64,000 nucleotides of DNA from UBA4658 sp002405485 (lineage in GTDB: Bacteria; Planctomycetota; Phycisphaerae; Phycisphaerales; UBA1924), in the NCBI GenBank assembly GCA_036823255.1, contig DAISGC010000003.1, forward strand, positions 1 through 64,000, read 5' to 3'. Of this stretch, positions 46,491 through 54,365 are shown in pieces (position 1 is the stretch's first letter; each line of letters starts with the position of its first letter). The notes beneath the pieces are model-generated. The model was not told the DNA's origin and ran no database searches. It worked only from the letters and a program-made list of their open reading frames with translations. The position numbers and the translations under genes were made by a program.

Positions 46491-48132
46491 GGTCCGCTCC
46501 AGTCTGGCCAGAGTTGGCCAGTGCTGTCTCCGATGCGCTGGCCAGGTCTGGCCGGTTCATCGGAATCTCGATCGTCATGCGAGTTCCCACGACTCTGGAT
46601 CCGAGAACAGGCCCTTCCTGGGCGTTCCTGGGGTCCATTCCGACAATTCGCGGACTTTCCACATGAATCCGCCCGCCGTGGGCTCGCACGACCTGCTGAG
46701 CGATTGCAAGACCAATGCCATTCCCGTCGCGCTTGGTGGTGAAATAGGGACGGAAGATCTTCTCGTGCAAAGTGGATGAAATGCCCATGCCGGTGTCGGT
46801 GATCGCAAGCTGAAAAGCCGGCGGATGCCCAGCTTTGTCCCGAGCGGGCTGTTGCCGGGCTTCGACCCGAACCAGCGGGGCAGGACAGGCCTTTCGAGCG
46901 TCGGGGCTTCCGGCGGCATCGATGGCGTTGGAGACGATCGCGGAGACGGCGTGCTCGAGATGTCGAGCATCCATCCAGACCTTCGGAAGCGCAGCCTCGA
47001 CGCGGAGCTGCAGAAAGACGCCCCGGGTCTGCGCCGCGGGCTCGTGGGCGCGGATGAGCCCTTCCAGCCAGGGGGCGACATCGGTGGGTTCGGGGACGAC
47101 CTCAGCGGGACGGGTGACGTTGAGCAGTTCGTTGAGCCACCGCTCGAATCGATCCACGCTGTCGATGATGCGGTCCTGGCTTTCTCGCATCTCCGCGATG
47201 GCCCTTGCCGAGGGTTGGGTGGTGTCGCGGAGCTCGGACCGCGTGAGTTCGGCGAGCCCCCGAATGCCCCCGAGCGGATTGCGGAGATTGTGCGCCAGAC
47301 GCCGGACCATCTCGCCGACGGCGGCGAGCCGCTCGCGGTCGACCCGATCTTCCTGCATCGACCTGACCATGCCGGCCATCTGGTTCACTTCGGTGGAGAG
47401 GCGAGCCAGTTCGTCGGCCCGGGCGCTCTCGGGGACGGGGATGCGGTAGGAGAACTCTCCCTCGGCGATGCGAGCGGCAGCGACGCGGAGCTGCGCGACC
47501 GGGAGCAGGACCCACCGACGGATCAGTGCCACGCCGAGCGCGGCGGTGAGCAGCACCAGCAGCAGCGCGGCGGCAAGCACGATCAGCCAGCGGGCGCGGA
47601 GGGCGTCGCCGAAGCGGATGGCCCGGGCGGTCTCCCCGACAATGCGGCCTTCGATCCGCTCGATCAGCTCGTGCACGCCCGCGAGCCGTCCGAGGTCTTC
47701 GGCGCTTGGACCTCCGGTGGTGCGTGTCGAAGCGCGAACGCACTCGGTTGCTTCGAGCAGGCGGGTTCGGAGATTGACGAGCCCGTTCCGGCCCGTGCGG
47801 AGCGACCACTCGCCGAGTTCATCCGGATCCGCGGCGACGCGAGCCAGTTCAGCTTCCGCGGCGTGGGCGGCGGCAAGGGTGGCATTTTCCACGGCGGGCG
47901 ATCCCGGCTCGGGGGTGTCGTGCCGCATCGTCTCCACGTGCTCCTTCACCCGTCCGAGCGAGGCGAGCACGATGCTCATGCCCCGAAAGGGGCTGCGAAT
48001 GTCGTTCTGCATGGTCGCAAACGCCCACCACGAGGCGCCGACCGCGAGCGCCACGGCCAAGGCGATCACGCCCAGGAGAATGCCGAACTTGACTCGGAGC
48101 GACACGTCTGGAGTGTACCGGTCAGCGTTCAC
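46468..48132 (-). CDS. membrane sensor histidine kinase
   Basis: A 554-residue kinase. TM1 is about 14-36, an extracytoplasmic helical sensor region follows (about 40-180), TM2 is about 182-204 and HAMP about 205-257. The DHp H-box RRLAHNLRNPLGG has H281. The ATPase domain has an N-box (SNAIDAAG), G1 DTGMGIS, F-box FRPYFTTK and G2 GNGIGLAIA. The start is a GTG at 48132 that overlaps the TGA of the pseudopilin gene. The signal sensed is unknown. Overlap with the NtrC-type gene marks the pair as one two-component system. Confidence 0.95.
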   Translation of the reverse strand: MNADRYTPDVSLRVKFGILLGVIALAVALAVGASWWAFATMQNDIRSPFRGMSIVLASLGRVKEHVETMRHDTPEPGSPAVENATLAAAHAAEAELARVAADPDELGEWSLRTGRNGLVNLRTRLLEATECVRASTRTTGGPSAEDLGRLAGVHELIERIEGRIVGETARAIRFGDALRARWLIVLAAALLLVLLTAALGVALIRRWVLLPVAQLRVAAARIAEGEFSYRIPVPESARADELARLSTEVNQMAGMVRSMQEDRVDRERLAAVGEMVRRLAHNLRNPLGGIRGLAELTRSELRDTTQPSARAIAEMRESQDRIIDSVDRFERWLNELLNVTRPAEVVPEPTDVAPWLEGLIRAHEPAAQTRGVFLQLRVEAALPKVWMDARHLEHAVSAIVSNAIDAAGSPDARKACPAPLVRVEARQQPARDKAGHPPAFQLAITDTGMGISSTLHEKIFRPYFTTKRDGNGIGLAIAQQVVRAHGGRIHVESPRIVGMDPRNAQEGPVLGSRVVGTRMTIEIPMNRPDLASASETALANSGQTGADHGQSAGD

Positions 48133-48962
48133 TCACCGGCGTCGAAGGCCCAGTTCCAAGAGGGTTCGTTCAGCGGGCTCGTGGAGTGCGCGACATGCCC
48201 GTCAAGGAACGCCGCGTTGATGCCCGAGCCGTGCCGAAGACCCGGGAACCACGCCCGATCGCCGGCGAAGAGGCGGCTGTCGAGGGATGGACCGGTGAAC
48301 AGGGGCAGGGCGTTTCGACGCCCCGCGGCGGCCCCGTCCACGTCGATTGCCAGCGGAATGCTCGCAGGCGAGGCCCGCTCATTTCCGAACATGATGCGTG
48401 CACTGAGCGCCACCGGGGCGGTGGACCCGCGCCGCCAGTTGGCCTCGGACTGATGCAGGCGGATGTTGAAGCCGTAGGAGATGCTTGCCGGGGGAGAGAC
48501 CGCGCCTTGTGAGCACGGCACGCCGCGGCGCAACACCAGTTCACCCCTGACCGATGGGCAGCGCATCGGATCGCGCCCTTGAGCGTCGGGGAGGCGGATG
48601 GCCTGCACGAGGCCGTTGGACCAGAACTCATCGAGCCCGTACTGGGATTCGATGAACGTTTCCAGCCGGAAGTGCTTCAGGGGGACGACCCGCTGGGAGG
48701 CATCGGCGTCATCATCCTCCCCGCGCCACGGATGCAGAGCCTCGTCGGCGAACACCCCGAAGTCAAAGGCGACGGTTCGAAGTGCGACCTGGCATTTGAA
48801 TGAGCGAGCGGACTCGACCGCCCCCCGCACTCCGGGGAGGAGCACCGCCAGCAGCACGGCGACGATCGCCAGAACGATGAGCAGTTCGGTGAGCGTGAAG
48901 CCACGCGGCGTCGGTCTGGCGACGCTCAGAAGCCGATGGTCATGCGGCTGTGGGGCAATCAC
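48129..48962 (-). CDS. type II secretion/type IV pilin-like pseudopilin
   Basis: A 277-residue protein with a prepilin peptidase site and methylation motif, PRGFTLTELLIVLAIVAVLL, after a leader of about 21 residues. A long extracellular domain ends with GINAAFLDGHV, a tail shared with the DUF1559-like pseudopilins abundant in planctomycetes. The start is taken as the GTG at 48962; an ATG at 49058 gives a much longer leader. The stop overlaps the kinase start (GTGA), so it is the first gene of a four-gene block with kinase, regulator and dockerin-like protein. I saw no clear -24/-12 promoter in the 140 bases upstream. Confidence 0.85.
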   Translation of the reverse strand: MIAPQPHDHRLLSVARPTPRGFTLTELLIVLAIVAVLLAVLLPGVRGAVESARSFKCQVALRTVAFDFGVFADEALHPWRGEDDDADASQRVVPLKHFRLETFIESQYGLDEFWSNGLVQAIRLPDAQGRDPMRCPSVRGELVLRRGVPCSQGAVSPPASISYGFNIRLHQSEANWRRGSTAPVALSARIMFGNERASPASIPLAIDVDGAAAGRRNALPLFTGPSLDSRLFAGDRAWFPGLRHGSGINAAFLDGHVAHSTSPLNEPSWNWAFDAGE

Positions 48963-49102
48963 GGTGGAACACTCTCTGCGAACGGGCTCTGTTGGTGTAC
49001 CACAGCCACCCCCGGCCGTCAATGGCCACTGGCGGTTTCTGCCCCACTTGCCCGTCATGTGGGCACATCGGAATTGTATGGAAGTTCGAGTCTATTGGTC
49101 GG

Positions 49103-50398
49103 CTATTGGCCAAGTGAGCGCAGAACGACTGTGGCATAGGCCCCACGAGGCAGGTCAAACGCCAGCGAGCGCTTCTGGCGACCCGGCCTGGAGAGCTCGT
49201 CGGGCTCGATCGGAGACATGGCAAACCGTGTCGCTCGGACAAAGAGCGGGCGATCGGCCTCGCCGAAGAAAGGCCGGCGGAGGCCGGGAATCCGGAGATC
49301 GCCAGCAGCAATCCCATGCTCGGCGAGGGTTTCGGCGGCGGCCTGGCCCCAAGGGGCCACCAGTGCCGTCTTGGGGCCAAGAAGCGGGATCACAAGCTCT
49401 GTCCAGCGGGGATCGATGAACGGCGCGGGGGGAAACACCATGAGCCCATAGTCGTCATCGGCCGACAGCGGCTCGGGCGGCTTGAAGCGAGTGGGTGCGT
49501 TCTCGCCGCGGGCCTGCAGAGCGTTTGCGACGGCGTGCTTCGTGACCTCGGTCGCGATGAACTCGGCAAGGCGGCGCGCGCATGCGTTCCACAGGAGCGA
49601 CTGGAACGCTTCGACGCACATCTGCTGGGTGAATGGGGGAAGCTGTGCGAACGCGGCTCGGAAATCCGGCGACCTGCCGGCCTGGACATCGGTGGCGAGG
49701 GATTCGATGGCCCTGCGCTCGGGGCAGCGAGGGAGGGTGTGCGCGAGTTCTGGCCAACTCCCCCACTTGGATGCGCAGAGGCGCGTGAACTGGCGGGTCT
49801 TGCCGGAGTCCTTGCGGGCGGGCGTGGCGATCGTGAGCTTGAGGGCCTGTTCGAAGTCGCCACGGATCAGGGGAAGGGCGACGAAGCCCTCGCCGTGGCG
49901 AGCTGAGCCGAAGCGCTGCGCGCCGAAGTAGTTCACGATGAGGAGCTCATCCGCATCCGGAGTGGGTCGGAGGCGATCGGCGCGGTGGGCGATCTGCCGA
50001 GCGGCCTCCTGAGACAGATCGCGGATGACGATCTCGAATCGATTGCCGGTGATGTGCTCGCTGGAGAGCGGGGCGTCGATCCAACCAAGCAGGCGTGCGG
50101 TCAGCCCCGGCAGCAGGACCTCTGGCCTGGCGCGGGCGGAGGAATCCAGCGGGATCGAGACGTGCTGTGACGTGCTGGCGTGCTTGTCCTTGAGCCCGGC
50201 ATAGGCGACCTGTCCGGATCGCGTCCCAAGGGCCCCGGCGAGCATCGCCGCGGCTTCGGGCGTGGTCTTGCTCGTCTTGTCGAGGAGGTAGACAGCGTGG
50301 GGCGTGGAGGATGAACGCGCGGGCGCGATGCGGGCGCGGGCGTCGCCGTGAAGCTGTTCGATGACTCGGAAATCCGTGGGCTGCCGTCGGATGGTCAT
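49103..50398 (-). CDS. truD: tRNA pseudouridine synthase D
   Basis: A 431-residue TruD-family enzyme that makes pseudouridine at tRNA position 13. The catalytic Asp is D71 in YAGLKDKHAS, followed by the conserved NYFGAQRFG (about residue 155) and the N-terminal DFRVIEQL start typical of TruD. A central TRUD insertion domain is present. The ATG at 50398 lacks a clear ribosome site and directly abuts a strong hairpin (50399-50432). The downstream pseudopilin gene begins 140 bases past its stop. Confidence 0.92.
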   Translation of the reverse strand: MTIRRQPTDFRVIEQLHGDARARIAPARSSSTPHAVYLLDKTSKTTPEAAAMLAGALGTRSGQVAYAGLKDKHASTSQHVSIPLDSSARARPEVLLPGLTARLLGWIDAPLSSEHITGNRFEIVIRDLSQEAARQIAHRADRLRPTPDADELLIVNYFGAQRFGSARHGEGFVALPLIRGDFEQALKLTIATPARKDSGKTRQFTRLCASKWGSWPELAHTLPRCPERRAIESLATDVQAGRSPDFRAAFAQLPPFTQQMCVEAFQSLLWNACARRLAEFIATEVTKHAVANALQARGENAPTRFKPPEPLSADDDYGLMVFPPAPFIDPRWTELVIPLLGPKTALVAPWGQAAAETLAEHGIAAGDLRIPGLRRPFFGEADRPLFVRATRFAMSPIEPDELSRPGRQKRSLAFDLPRGAYATVVLRSLGQ

Positions 50399-50432
50399 GA
50401 GGCCGGCGGGGAAGATGCCCCCGCCGGGCCTC
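50399..50432 (-). terminator. strong hairpin at the truD start
   Basis: GAGGCC-GGCGGGG pairs with CCCC-GCC-GGGCCTC (13 bp with one bulge, 5-6 base loop) between the stop of the upstream gene and the truD ATG. It may terminate the upstream transcript. It directly precedes the truD ATG, so it could also affect initiation. There is no U-tract. Confidence 0.5.
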
Positions 50433-50450
50433 AGCGTATGCGACGGGGGA

Positions 50451-51677
50451 TCAGGAGACGGCCATCGGCGTCGGGCTGATCAGGCGGGGCGCCCGCGGGG
50501 GGGCGAAGAGATGGGAGGCATCGGGGACGTGAGCGCCGATGTCCGGAAGGACGTTGTTGAGGAAGTCGGTGTAGGTGGTGGTGTAGCCGGCGGTCTGGAT
50601 CACGTCGGAGTCGAAGGGGATCTCGCCGAGGTCACGGCGGACGGGGAAGGCCTGATCGTGCCTGGACATGATCTCGGAGGCCAGGCCGTCTTCAGCGGCG
50701 CCGTCGAGCCAGGGCTCGCGCCAGTACAGCCAGGCGTTGCCCCCGGCGGTCCAGTTCACGCCGGTGCGTGCGCCGTGGGCGATGAGCTGCTCCCAGACCC
50801 ACGGGTGGACGCGGCTTGGCCAGGCGATGGTGGGCCAGACCTTGGCGTTCTGTCGGCGCATGCACGATCGGATGATGTTGATGCTGGCGATCAGGCCGTT
50901 CCAGATGCCGTGGTGGATGCGGTTCTCGGTGAAGAAGCGGCCGCTGCCGAGGTACAGCCCCGGAGAGCTTGTTCGGCGGTCAACGGAGAAGGACTGGAGA
51001 CGCCAGCCGTTTTCGTCAAAGACGGGGAAGGTCGGGGCCGCGAAGTTGAAGTTGACGGTGGGTGGCTGAACGGGAGCGAGTCCGGGCCCAGGCGGGATCC
51101 GGAAGATGCCGGAGTCGACGGTGATGTGTCGAAGGGCGCGGATGAGCATGAGCGAGCCGAAGTTGTTGAACGAGGCGATGGCCCTGAAGTAGTTGGGGTG
51201 GCCCCACTCGAAGTGCTCCATGGTGACGTTGCGGAGGTTGACGGGCATGCGAGCGCGAGCCGCGGGGCTGCCGAGGATGGCTCGCATCTGCGCGCCGCTG
51301 AGGCCCCAGTTGGTCGGCGCGCCCTCGTTCTCCATGAAGATGCCATCAACGGTGAGGCCGCGTCGGCGGATCTCGCGGCCGAGGGCGCGAAGGAAGCGGA
51401 TGTTCTTGGCGACGGGGAAACCGCCGCGCTCGAAGATCGCCTGTATGTCCGCGCCGTATTCGTGATAGGCCTCATAGATGAGGACCCACCGCAGCAGGAG
51501 GCATCGGCGGCCTGGCGGGAGGCTTTCGAGGACGTCGCAGGTGCCCGCGGCCCGACCGGGGGCCAGCAAGGGGATTTCCTGGGGCTGGCCGGCGGGATAC
51601 CACCCAAGCCAAATGGCCATGGTGTCCAGACCTGGGGCCTGAGCGGGCTCGGTACAGAAGATGCGCAGGTTCTGCAT
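50451..51677 (-). CDS. protein of unknown function
   Basis: A 408-residue protein I do not recognise. It has no signal peptide or membrane helix. Features that stand out are a segment VDGIFMENEGAPTNWG (E116, E118), where a glutamate follows a hydrophobic strand as at the strand ends of TIM-barrel glycosidases, and Trp-rich stretches (KVWPTIAWPSRVHPWVWEQL, GGNAWLYWREPWLDG). A sugar-active barrel is possible but unproven. The ATG at 51677 is chosen because GGAG lies nine bases upstream; a longer start at 51764 is possible. Divergent from the VERP-repeat gene. Confidence 0.6.
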   Translation of the reverse strand: MQNLRIFCTEPAQAPGLDTMAIWLGWYPAGQPQEIPLLAPGRAAGTCDVLESLPPGRRCLLLRWVLIYEAYHEYGADIQAIFERGGFPVAKNIRFLRALGREIRRRGLTVDGIFMENEGAPTNWGLSGAQMRAILGSPAARARMPVNLRNVTMEHFEWGHPNYFRAIASFNNFGSLMLIRALRHITVDSGIFRIPPGPGLAPVQPPTVNFNFAAPTFPVFDENGWRLQSFSVDRRTSSPGLYLGSGRFFTENRIHHGIWNGLIASINIIRSCMRRQNAKVWPTIAWPSRVHPWVWEQLIAHGARTGVNWTAGGNAWLYWREPWLDGAAEDGLASEIMSRHDQAFPVRRDLGEIPFDSDVIQTAGYTTTYTDFLNNVLPDIGAHVPDASHLFAPPRAPRLISPTPMAVS

Positions 51678-51803
51678 GGACGGCGGCTCCGAACAAAGAA
51701 CACGCGTCTGGTGGACGCGCACCACGGCCTCGCCGCGGGAGATCGTGCCGGGCGTGCGTGACATTCACACGTTGAGGGGGGCAGGCCCTCGTTTTCTGGA
51801 TTA

Positions 51804-51938
51804 CCCACGGGGAGGAGGTGGGATAAGCCCGACAGATGCTCAGGGAAAACAGAGTTCTCGGTCCGTGGGGCTGAGGGGAAGCCGACTCGGTCCGCAAGTG
51901 CGGGGAAGGAGTTGCGTCGGGCACGATCGAAATCGTGC
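51804..51938. ncRNA. possible structured RNA in the divergent intergenic region
   Basis: In a 417-base gap several helices can form: CCCAC/GTGGG (51804-51808 with 51818-51822), GCCCGAC/GTCGGGC (51827-51833 with 51916-51922) enclosing CTCAG/CTGAG (51839-51843 with 51871-51875) and CCGC/GCGG (near 51892-51904), then GCACGAT-CGAA-ATCGTGC (51921-51938). The last helix shares two bases with the outer one, so both cannot form fully. No known riboswitch or RNase P motif was recognised. This rests on visible complementarity in GC-rich DNA only; strand is not determined. Confidence 0.3.
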
Positions 51939-52026
51939 GAGAACGTCGGATTGGGAGGATTCCCCGCTGAAAGCGGTGACAGTGTCAGGAGCGGTGCGGA
52001 TTCGCAGCGCGGGTGACGCGAATCTG

Positions 52027-52032
52027 TATAAT
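52027..52032 (+). promoter_or_regulatory. candidate -10 box of the VERP-repeat gene
   Basis: A perfect TATAAT, preceded by TG, lies 62 bases upstream of the ATG at 52095. This hexamer is rare in such GC-rich DNA. The best -35-like hexamer, TTCGCA (52001-52006), is 20 bases away, longer than ideal. Confidence 0.45.
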
Positions 52033-52094
52033 CAGGGACTTTGCGCCGAATCGGCGATGGATGTGCCGACGCGAGGTCTTCGGGGAGATTACCC

Positions 52095-53168
52095 ATGTTT
52101 GCTCGGTTGTCTGGTCGTGACCGTTCGGTTGGAACCGTGCTTGGGCGTGTGGGGCATGCGGCGGTGGCGGTTTCGATCGCGGGCCTGCTGGCGCTGACGG
52201 GGGAGGCCCTTGGCGACCACACGCGCCGGGATCTGGTGCGGGGCGGCTCGTGCGACAGCCGGGGCTCGGACCGTGGACACGGCTATGGGCATGGCCGCGG
52301 ATGGAGCGGGCACTCGTATCACTCTTCGCACGTGCGTTCGAGCTGGCGTGATCGCGACTGCGACACGCGGACGCGATTCTCGATCAGCATCGGGACGGGC
52401 TGGGGCCACCGGGATCATTGCGACTCGTGGCGTCGGCCGTACTGCCCGCCGCCGGTGGTGGTGGCGCCGTGCCCGCCGAGATATTGCCCGCCCCCGGTGG
52501 TGGTGGAGCGCCGGGTGATCGTGGAGCCGGCGCCGGTGATCGTGGAGCGTCCGATCGTGGTGGAACGCCCGATCGTGGTTGAGCGTCCGGTGGTGGTTGA
52601 GCGGAGGGTGATCGTGGAGCGATCGGTGCCGCAGCCGATCCTTGTGGATCGTCCGGACCGACCGGTGGAGGTGCGCTCGGCGTCGACGACGGTGGTGACG
52701 TCGACGGTGGAGAGCGGGGCGTGGGCGCAGGACCGCGACCTTGGGGACGCGTACATGCGGATGGGCGATGCGAACAACGCTGTGCGGGCGTATCAGCGGC
52801 ATCTGGGTGCGTATGGGACCGACGCGGTCGGATCACGCTCGATGGGTGTGGCGCTGCTCGCACGAGGCGACGGGCAGGGCACGGCGTACTTCGCGAGCGC
52901 GTACCGGCAGGACACGTCGATCGCCCGGCGCGCGTTGACGCTGCAGGATGTAGGCGGTGCGGGGATGCTGCAAGCCGCGCTGGACACGGCGGTGCGTACC
53001 GCGGACGCGAGCAACGCGGCGGATGCGTGGCTGACGGTGGCGATCCTGCAGAACACCGCGGGGCAGCGTGAGTCGGCGATCAATGCGCTGCAGCGGGCTC
53101 GCGACGCCGGGCTGAGCCAGCAGATCATGGACGCGGTCGCGCTGGATCTGGGACGGGCGACGAGCTAA
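52095..53168 (+). CDS. exported Gly/His-rich protein with VERP repeats and TPR-like C-terminus
   Basis: A 357-residue protein of unknown function. A signal-like hydrophobic segment (about 15-33) is followed by a Gly/His/Ser/Arg-rich region (about 35-100), then a region of short repeats (about 125-195) in which VVERP/VIVERP recurs seven or more times between Pro-Cys units (PYCPPPVVVAP). The C-terminal part (about 210-357) is helical and looks like tetratricopeptide repeats (DLGDAYMRMGDANNAVRAYQRHL). ATG at 52095 follows GGGGAG. A TATAAT box and a terminator hairpin flank the gene. Confidence 0.78.
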   Translation: MFARLSGRDRSVGTVLGRVGHAAVAVSIAGLLALTGEALGDHTRRDLVRGGSCDSRGSDRGHGYGHGRGWSGHSYHSSHVRSSWRDRDCDTRTRFSISIGTGWGHRDHCDSWRRPYCPPPVVVAPCPPRYCPPPVVVERRVIVEPAPVIVERPIVVERPIVVERPVVVERRVIVERSVPQPILVDRPDRPVEVRSASTTVVTSTVESGAWAQDRDLGDAYMRMGDANNAVRAYQRHLGAYGTDAVGSRSMGVALLARGDGQGTAYFASAYRQDTSIARRALTLQDVGGAGMLQAALDTAVRTADASNAADAWLTVAILQNTAGQRESAINALQRARDAGLSQQIMDAVALDLGRATS

Positions 53169-53195
53169 GCGCGGCAAAGGTACTGGAAGTTCCCT

Positions 53196-53223
53196 CGCGG
53201 GCCCGGAGCGATCCGGGCCCGCG
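53196..53223. terminator. hairpin between convergent genes
   Basis: An 11-bp perfect stem CGCGGGCCCGG/CCGGGCCCGCG with a 6-base loop between the VERP-repeat gene and the convergent sigma factor gene. It has no U-tract but is the obvious shared terminator by position. Confidence 0.65.
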
Positions 53224-53247
53224 GTGCGTTCACCTGACGCTGGTCAA

Positions 53248-54243
53248 TCAGGACGCGCCGAAGTAGCGCTTGAGCTCAGAGAGCTCATCCTCGACGTGCG
53301 TCGGGTCGCTGACGGTTTCTCGCACGACATCGCGGAGGGTCCGGCGAAAGCGGCGCTTCACGGTCTGGAGCATGTTGCTCACCTGCATCGCGTCCTGAGC
53401 GCCGGTGATCGCGACGAGCTTCTCGAGGGGGATCGGATCGGTCTTTCGCAGGGTTGGGCCCAGCACGTTCATGCTGAACGCCGTCCAGTGTGCGTCCATG
53501 CCGTCGACGCGGCAGGACTCTTCGAGCAGGTTGAGGGTGCGCTCGATGATGGCGGCGGCCCATTCGCGGTCGAACTCGCCGCCGGCAGCGAGCTGCGCAT
53601 CGAGCATCGAAGGCGTGAGGTGTGTGGCGTCGAGGGAGTACTCCGCGGGCCTGGTGGATGTGGAGGCACGCTCGGCGGGGGCGATCGCATCCAGGAGCGG
53701 GGCCTTGGAATCGGAGCTGCGCATGGGCGCGGCTTCGAGCTCGGCGGCCCATGCCCTTCCTCCACCCCCCCCACCACCTCCGCTGCCACCACCCAGGCCT
53801 CCGGATCCATCGGAACCCAGGAGATTCGAGGGCGTGCTCGTGGGAACGCCCTTTCGAGAGCCCTTGCTCACCTTGCCCAGGCGGTGCTGATCGATGAGGA
53901 AGTTGCGGAGGGCCTGCTTGAGAAAGGCCCGGAAGCGCCCGCGCTCGGGTGTTGCTCGGCCGACGAGGTCGCGACCGAGGACGACCTGGGAGAGGAACTC
54001 CTGGGTGAGATCGCTGGCGTCATGACCGCTGTAACCCTGGCGGCGGATGAAGGCGTAGACGGGGCTCCAGTAGGATCGGAGGAGTTGTTCGAGTGCGTGG
54101 CGGTCCCCGCGGGCTCCGAGAACGAGCGCCCAGAGGGTGGACTGAAAGCTGGCGGCGGTTTGGCCCGGCTCCACGGCAGCACCACGATTGGACCGGCGTC
54201 GAAGCAGCCGGAACAGAAGGACCCATCGAGTCTTCGAGAACAC
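53248..54243 (-). CDS. planctomycete-type ECF RNA polymerase sigma factor
   Basis: A 331-residue sigma factor. Region 2 is in YWSPVYAFIRRQGYSGHDASDLTQEF (about 57-83), followed by ERGRFRAFLKQALRNFL, the usual planctomycete ECF pattern. A long linker (about 125-205) contains a run of Gly (GGGSGGGGGGGG). Region 4 is in AITGAQDAMQVSNMLQTVKRRFRR near 280. The C-terminal DVVRETVSDPTHVEDELSEL matches the same group, often linked with Ser/Thr kinase signalling. The GTG start at 54243 lacks a ribosome site, so a shorter start is possible. Divergent from btpA. Confidence 0.8.
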   Translation of the reverse strand: MFSKTRWVLLFRLLRRRSNRGAAVEPGQTAASFQSTLWALVLGARGDRHALEQLLRSYWSPVYAFIRRQGYSGHDASDLTQEFLSQVVLGRDLVGRATPERGRFRAFLKQALRNFLIDQHRLGKVSKGSRKGVPTSTPSNLLGSDGSGGLGGGSGGGGGGGGRAWAAELEAAPMRSSDSKAPLLDAIAPAERASTSTRPAEYSLDATHLTPSMLDAQLAAGGEFDREWAAAIIERTLNLLEESCRVDGMDAHWTAFSMNVLGPTLRKTDPIPLEKLVAITGAQDAMQVSNMLQTVKRRFRRTLRDVVRETVSDPTHVEDELSELKRYFGAS

Positions 54244-54365
54244 ACTCGAACTCAGGAGGGTACGTATTCTGCCCGCGTCAGGGTTGCGTCGGCGCGTGAA
54301 GTCGGCACCTGATTGCGAAACAGGCGGTCGCCGAGCCCGTGCTCGGGCCGTGAAGAGAGGCGAGC

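Noticed and set aside
48963..49102. Search for a sigma-54 -24/-12 promoter before the pseudopilin/kinase block
   Set aside because: No TGGC...TGC pair with correct spacing was found on the minus strand.
49092..49115. CTATTGG direct repeat upstream of the pseudopilin gene
   Set aside because: Only seven bases twice, partly inside the truD end; no support as an operator.
52510..52620. Short tandem repeats that could suggest a CRISPR array
   Set aside because: They are in-frame VERP codons within an exported protein, without unique spacers of constant length.
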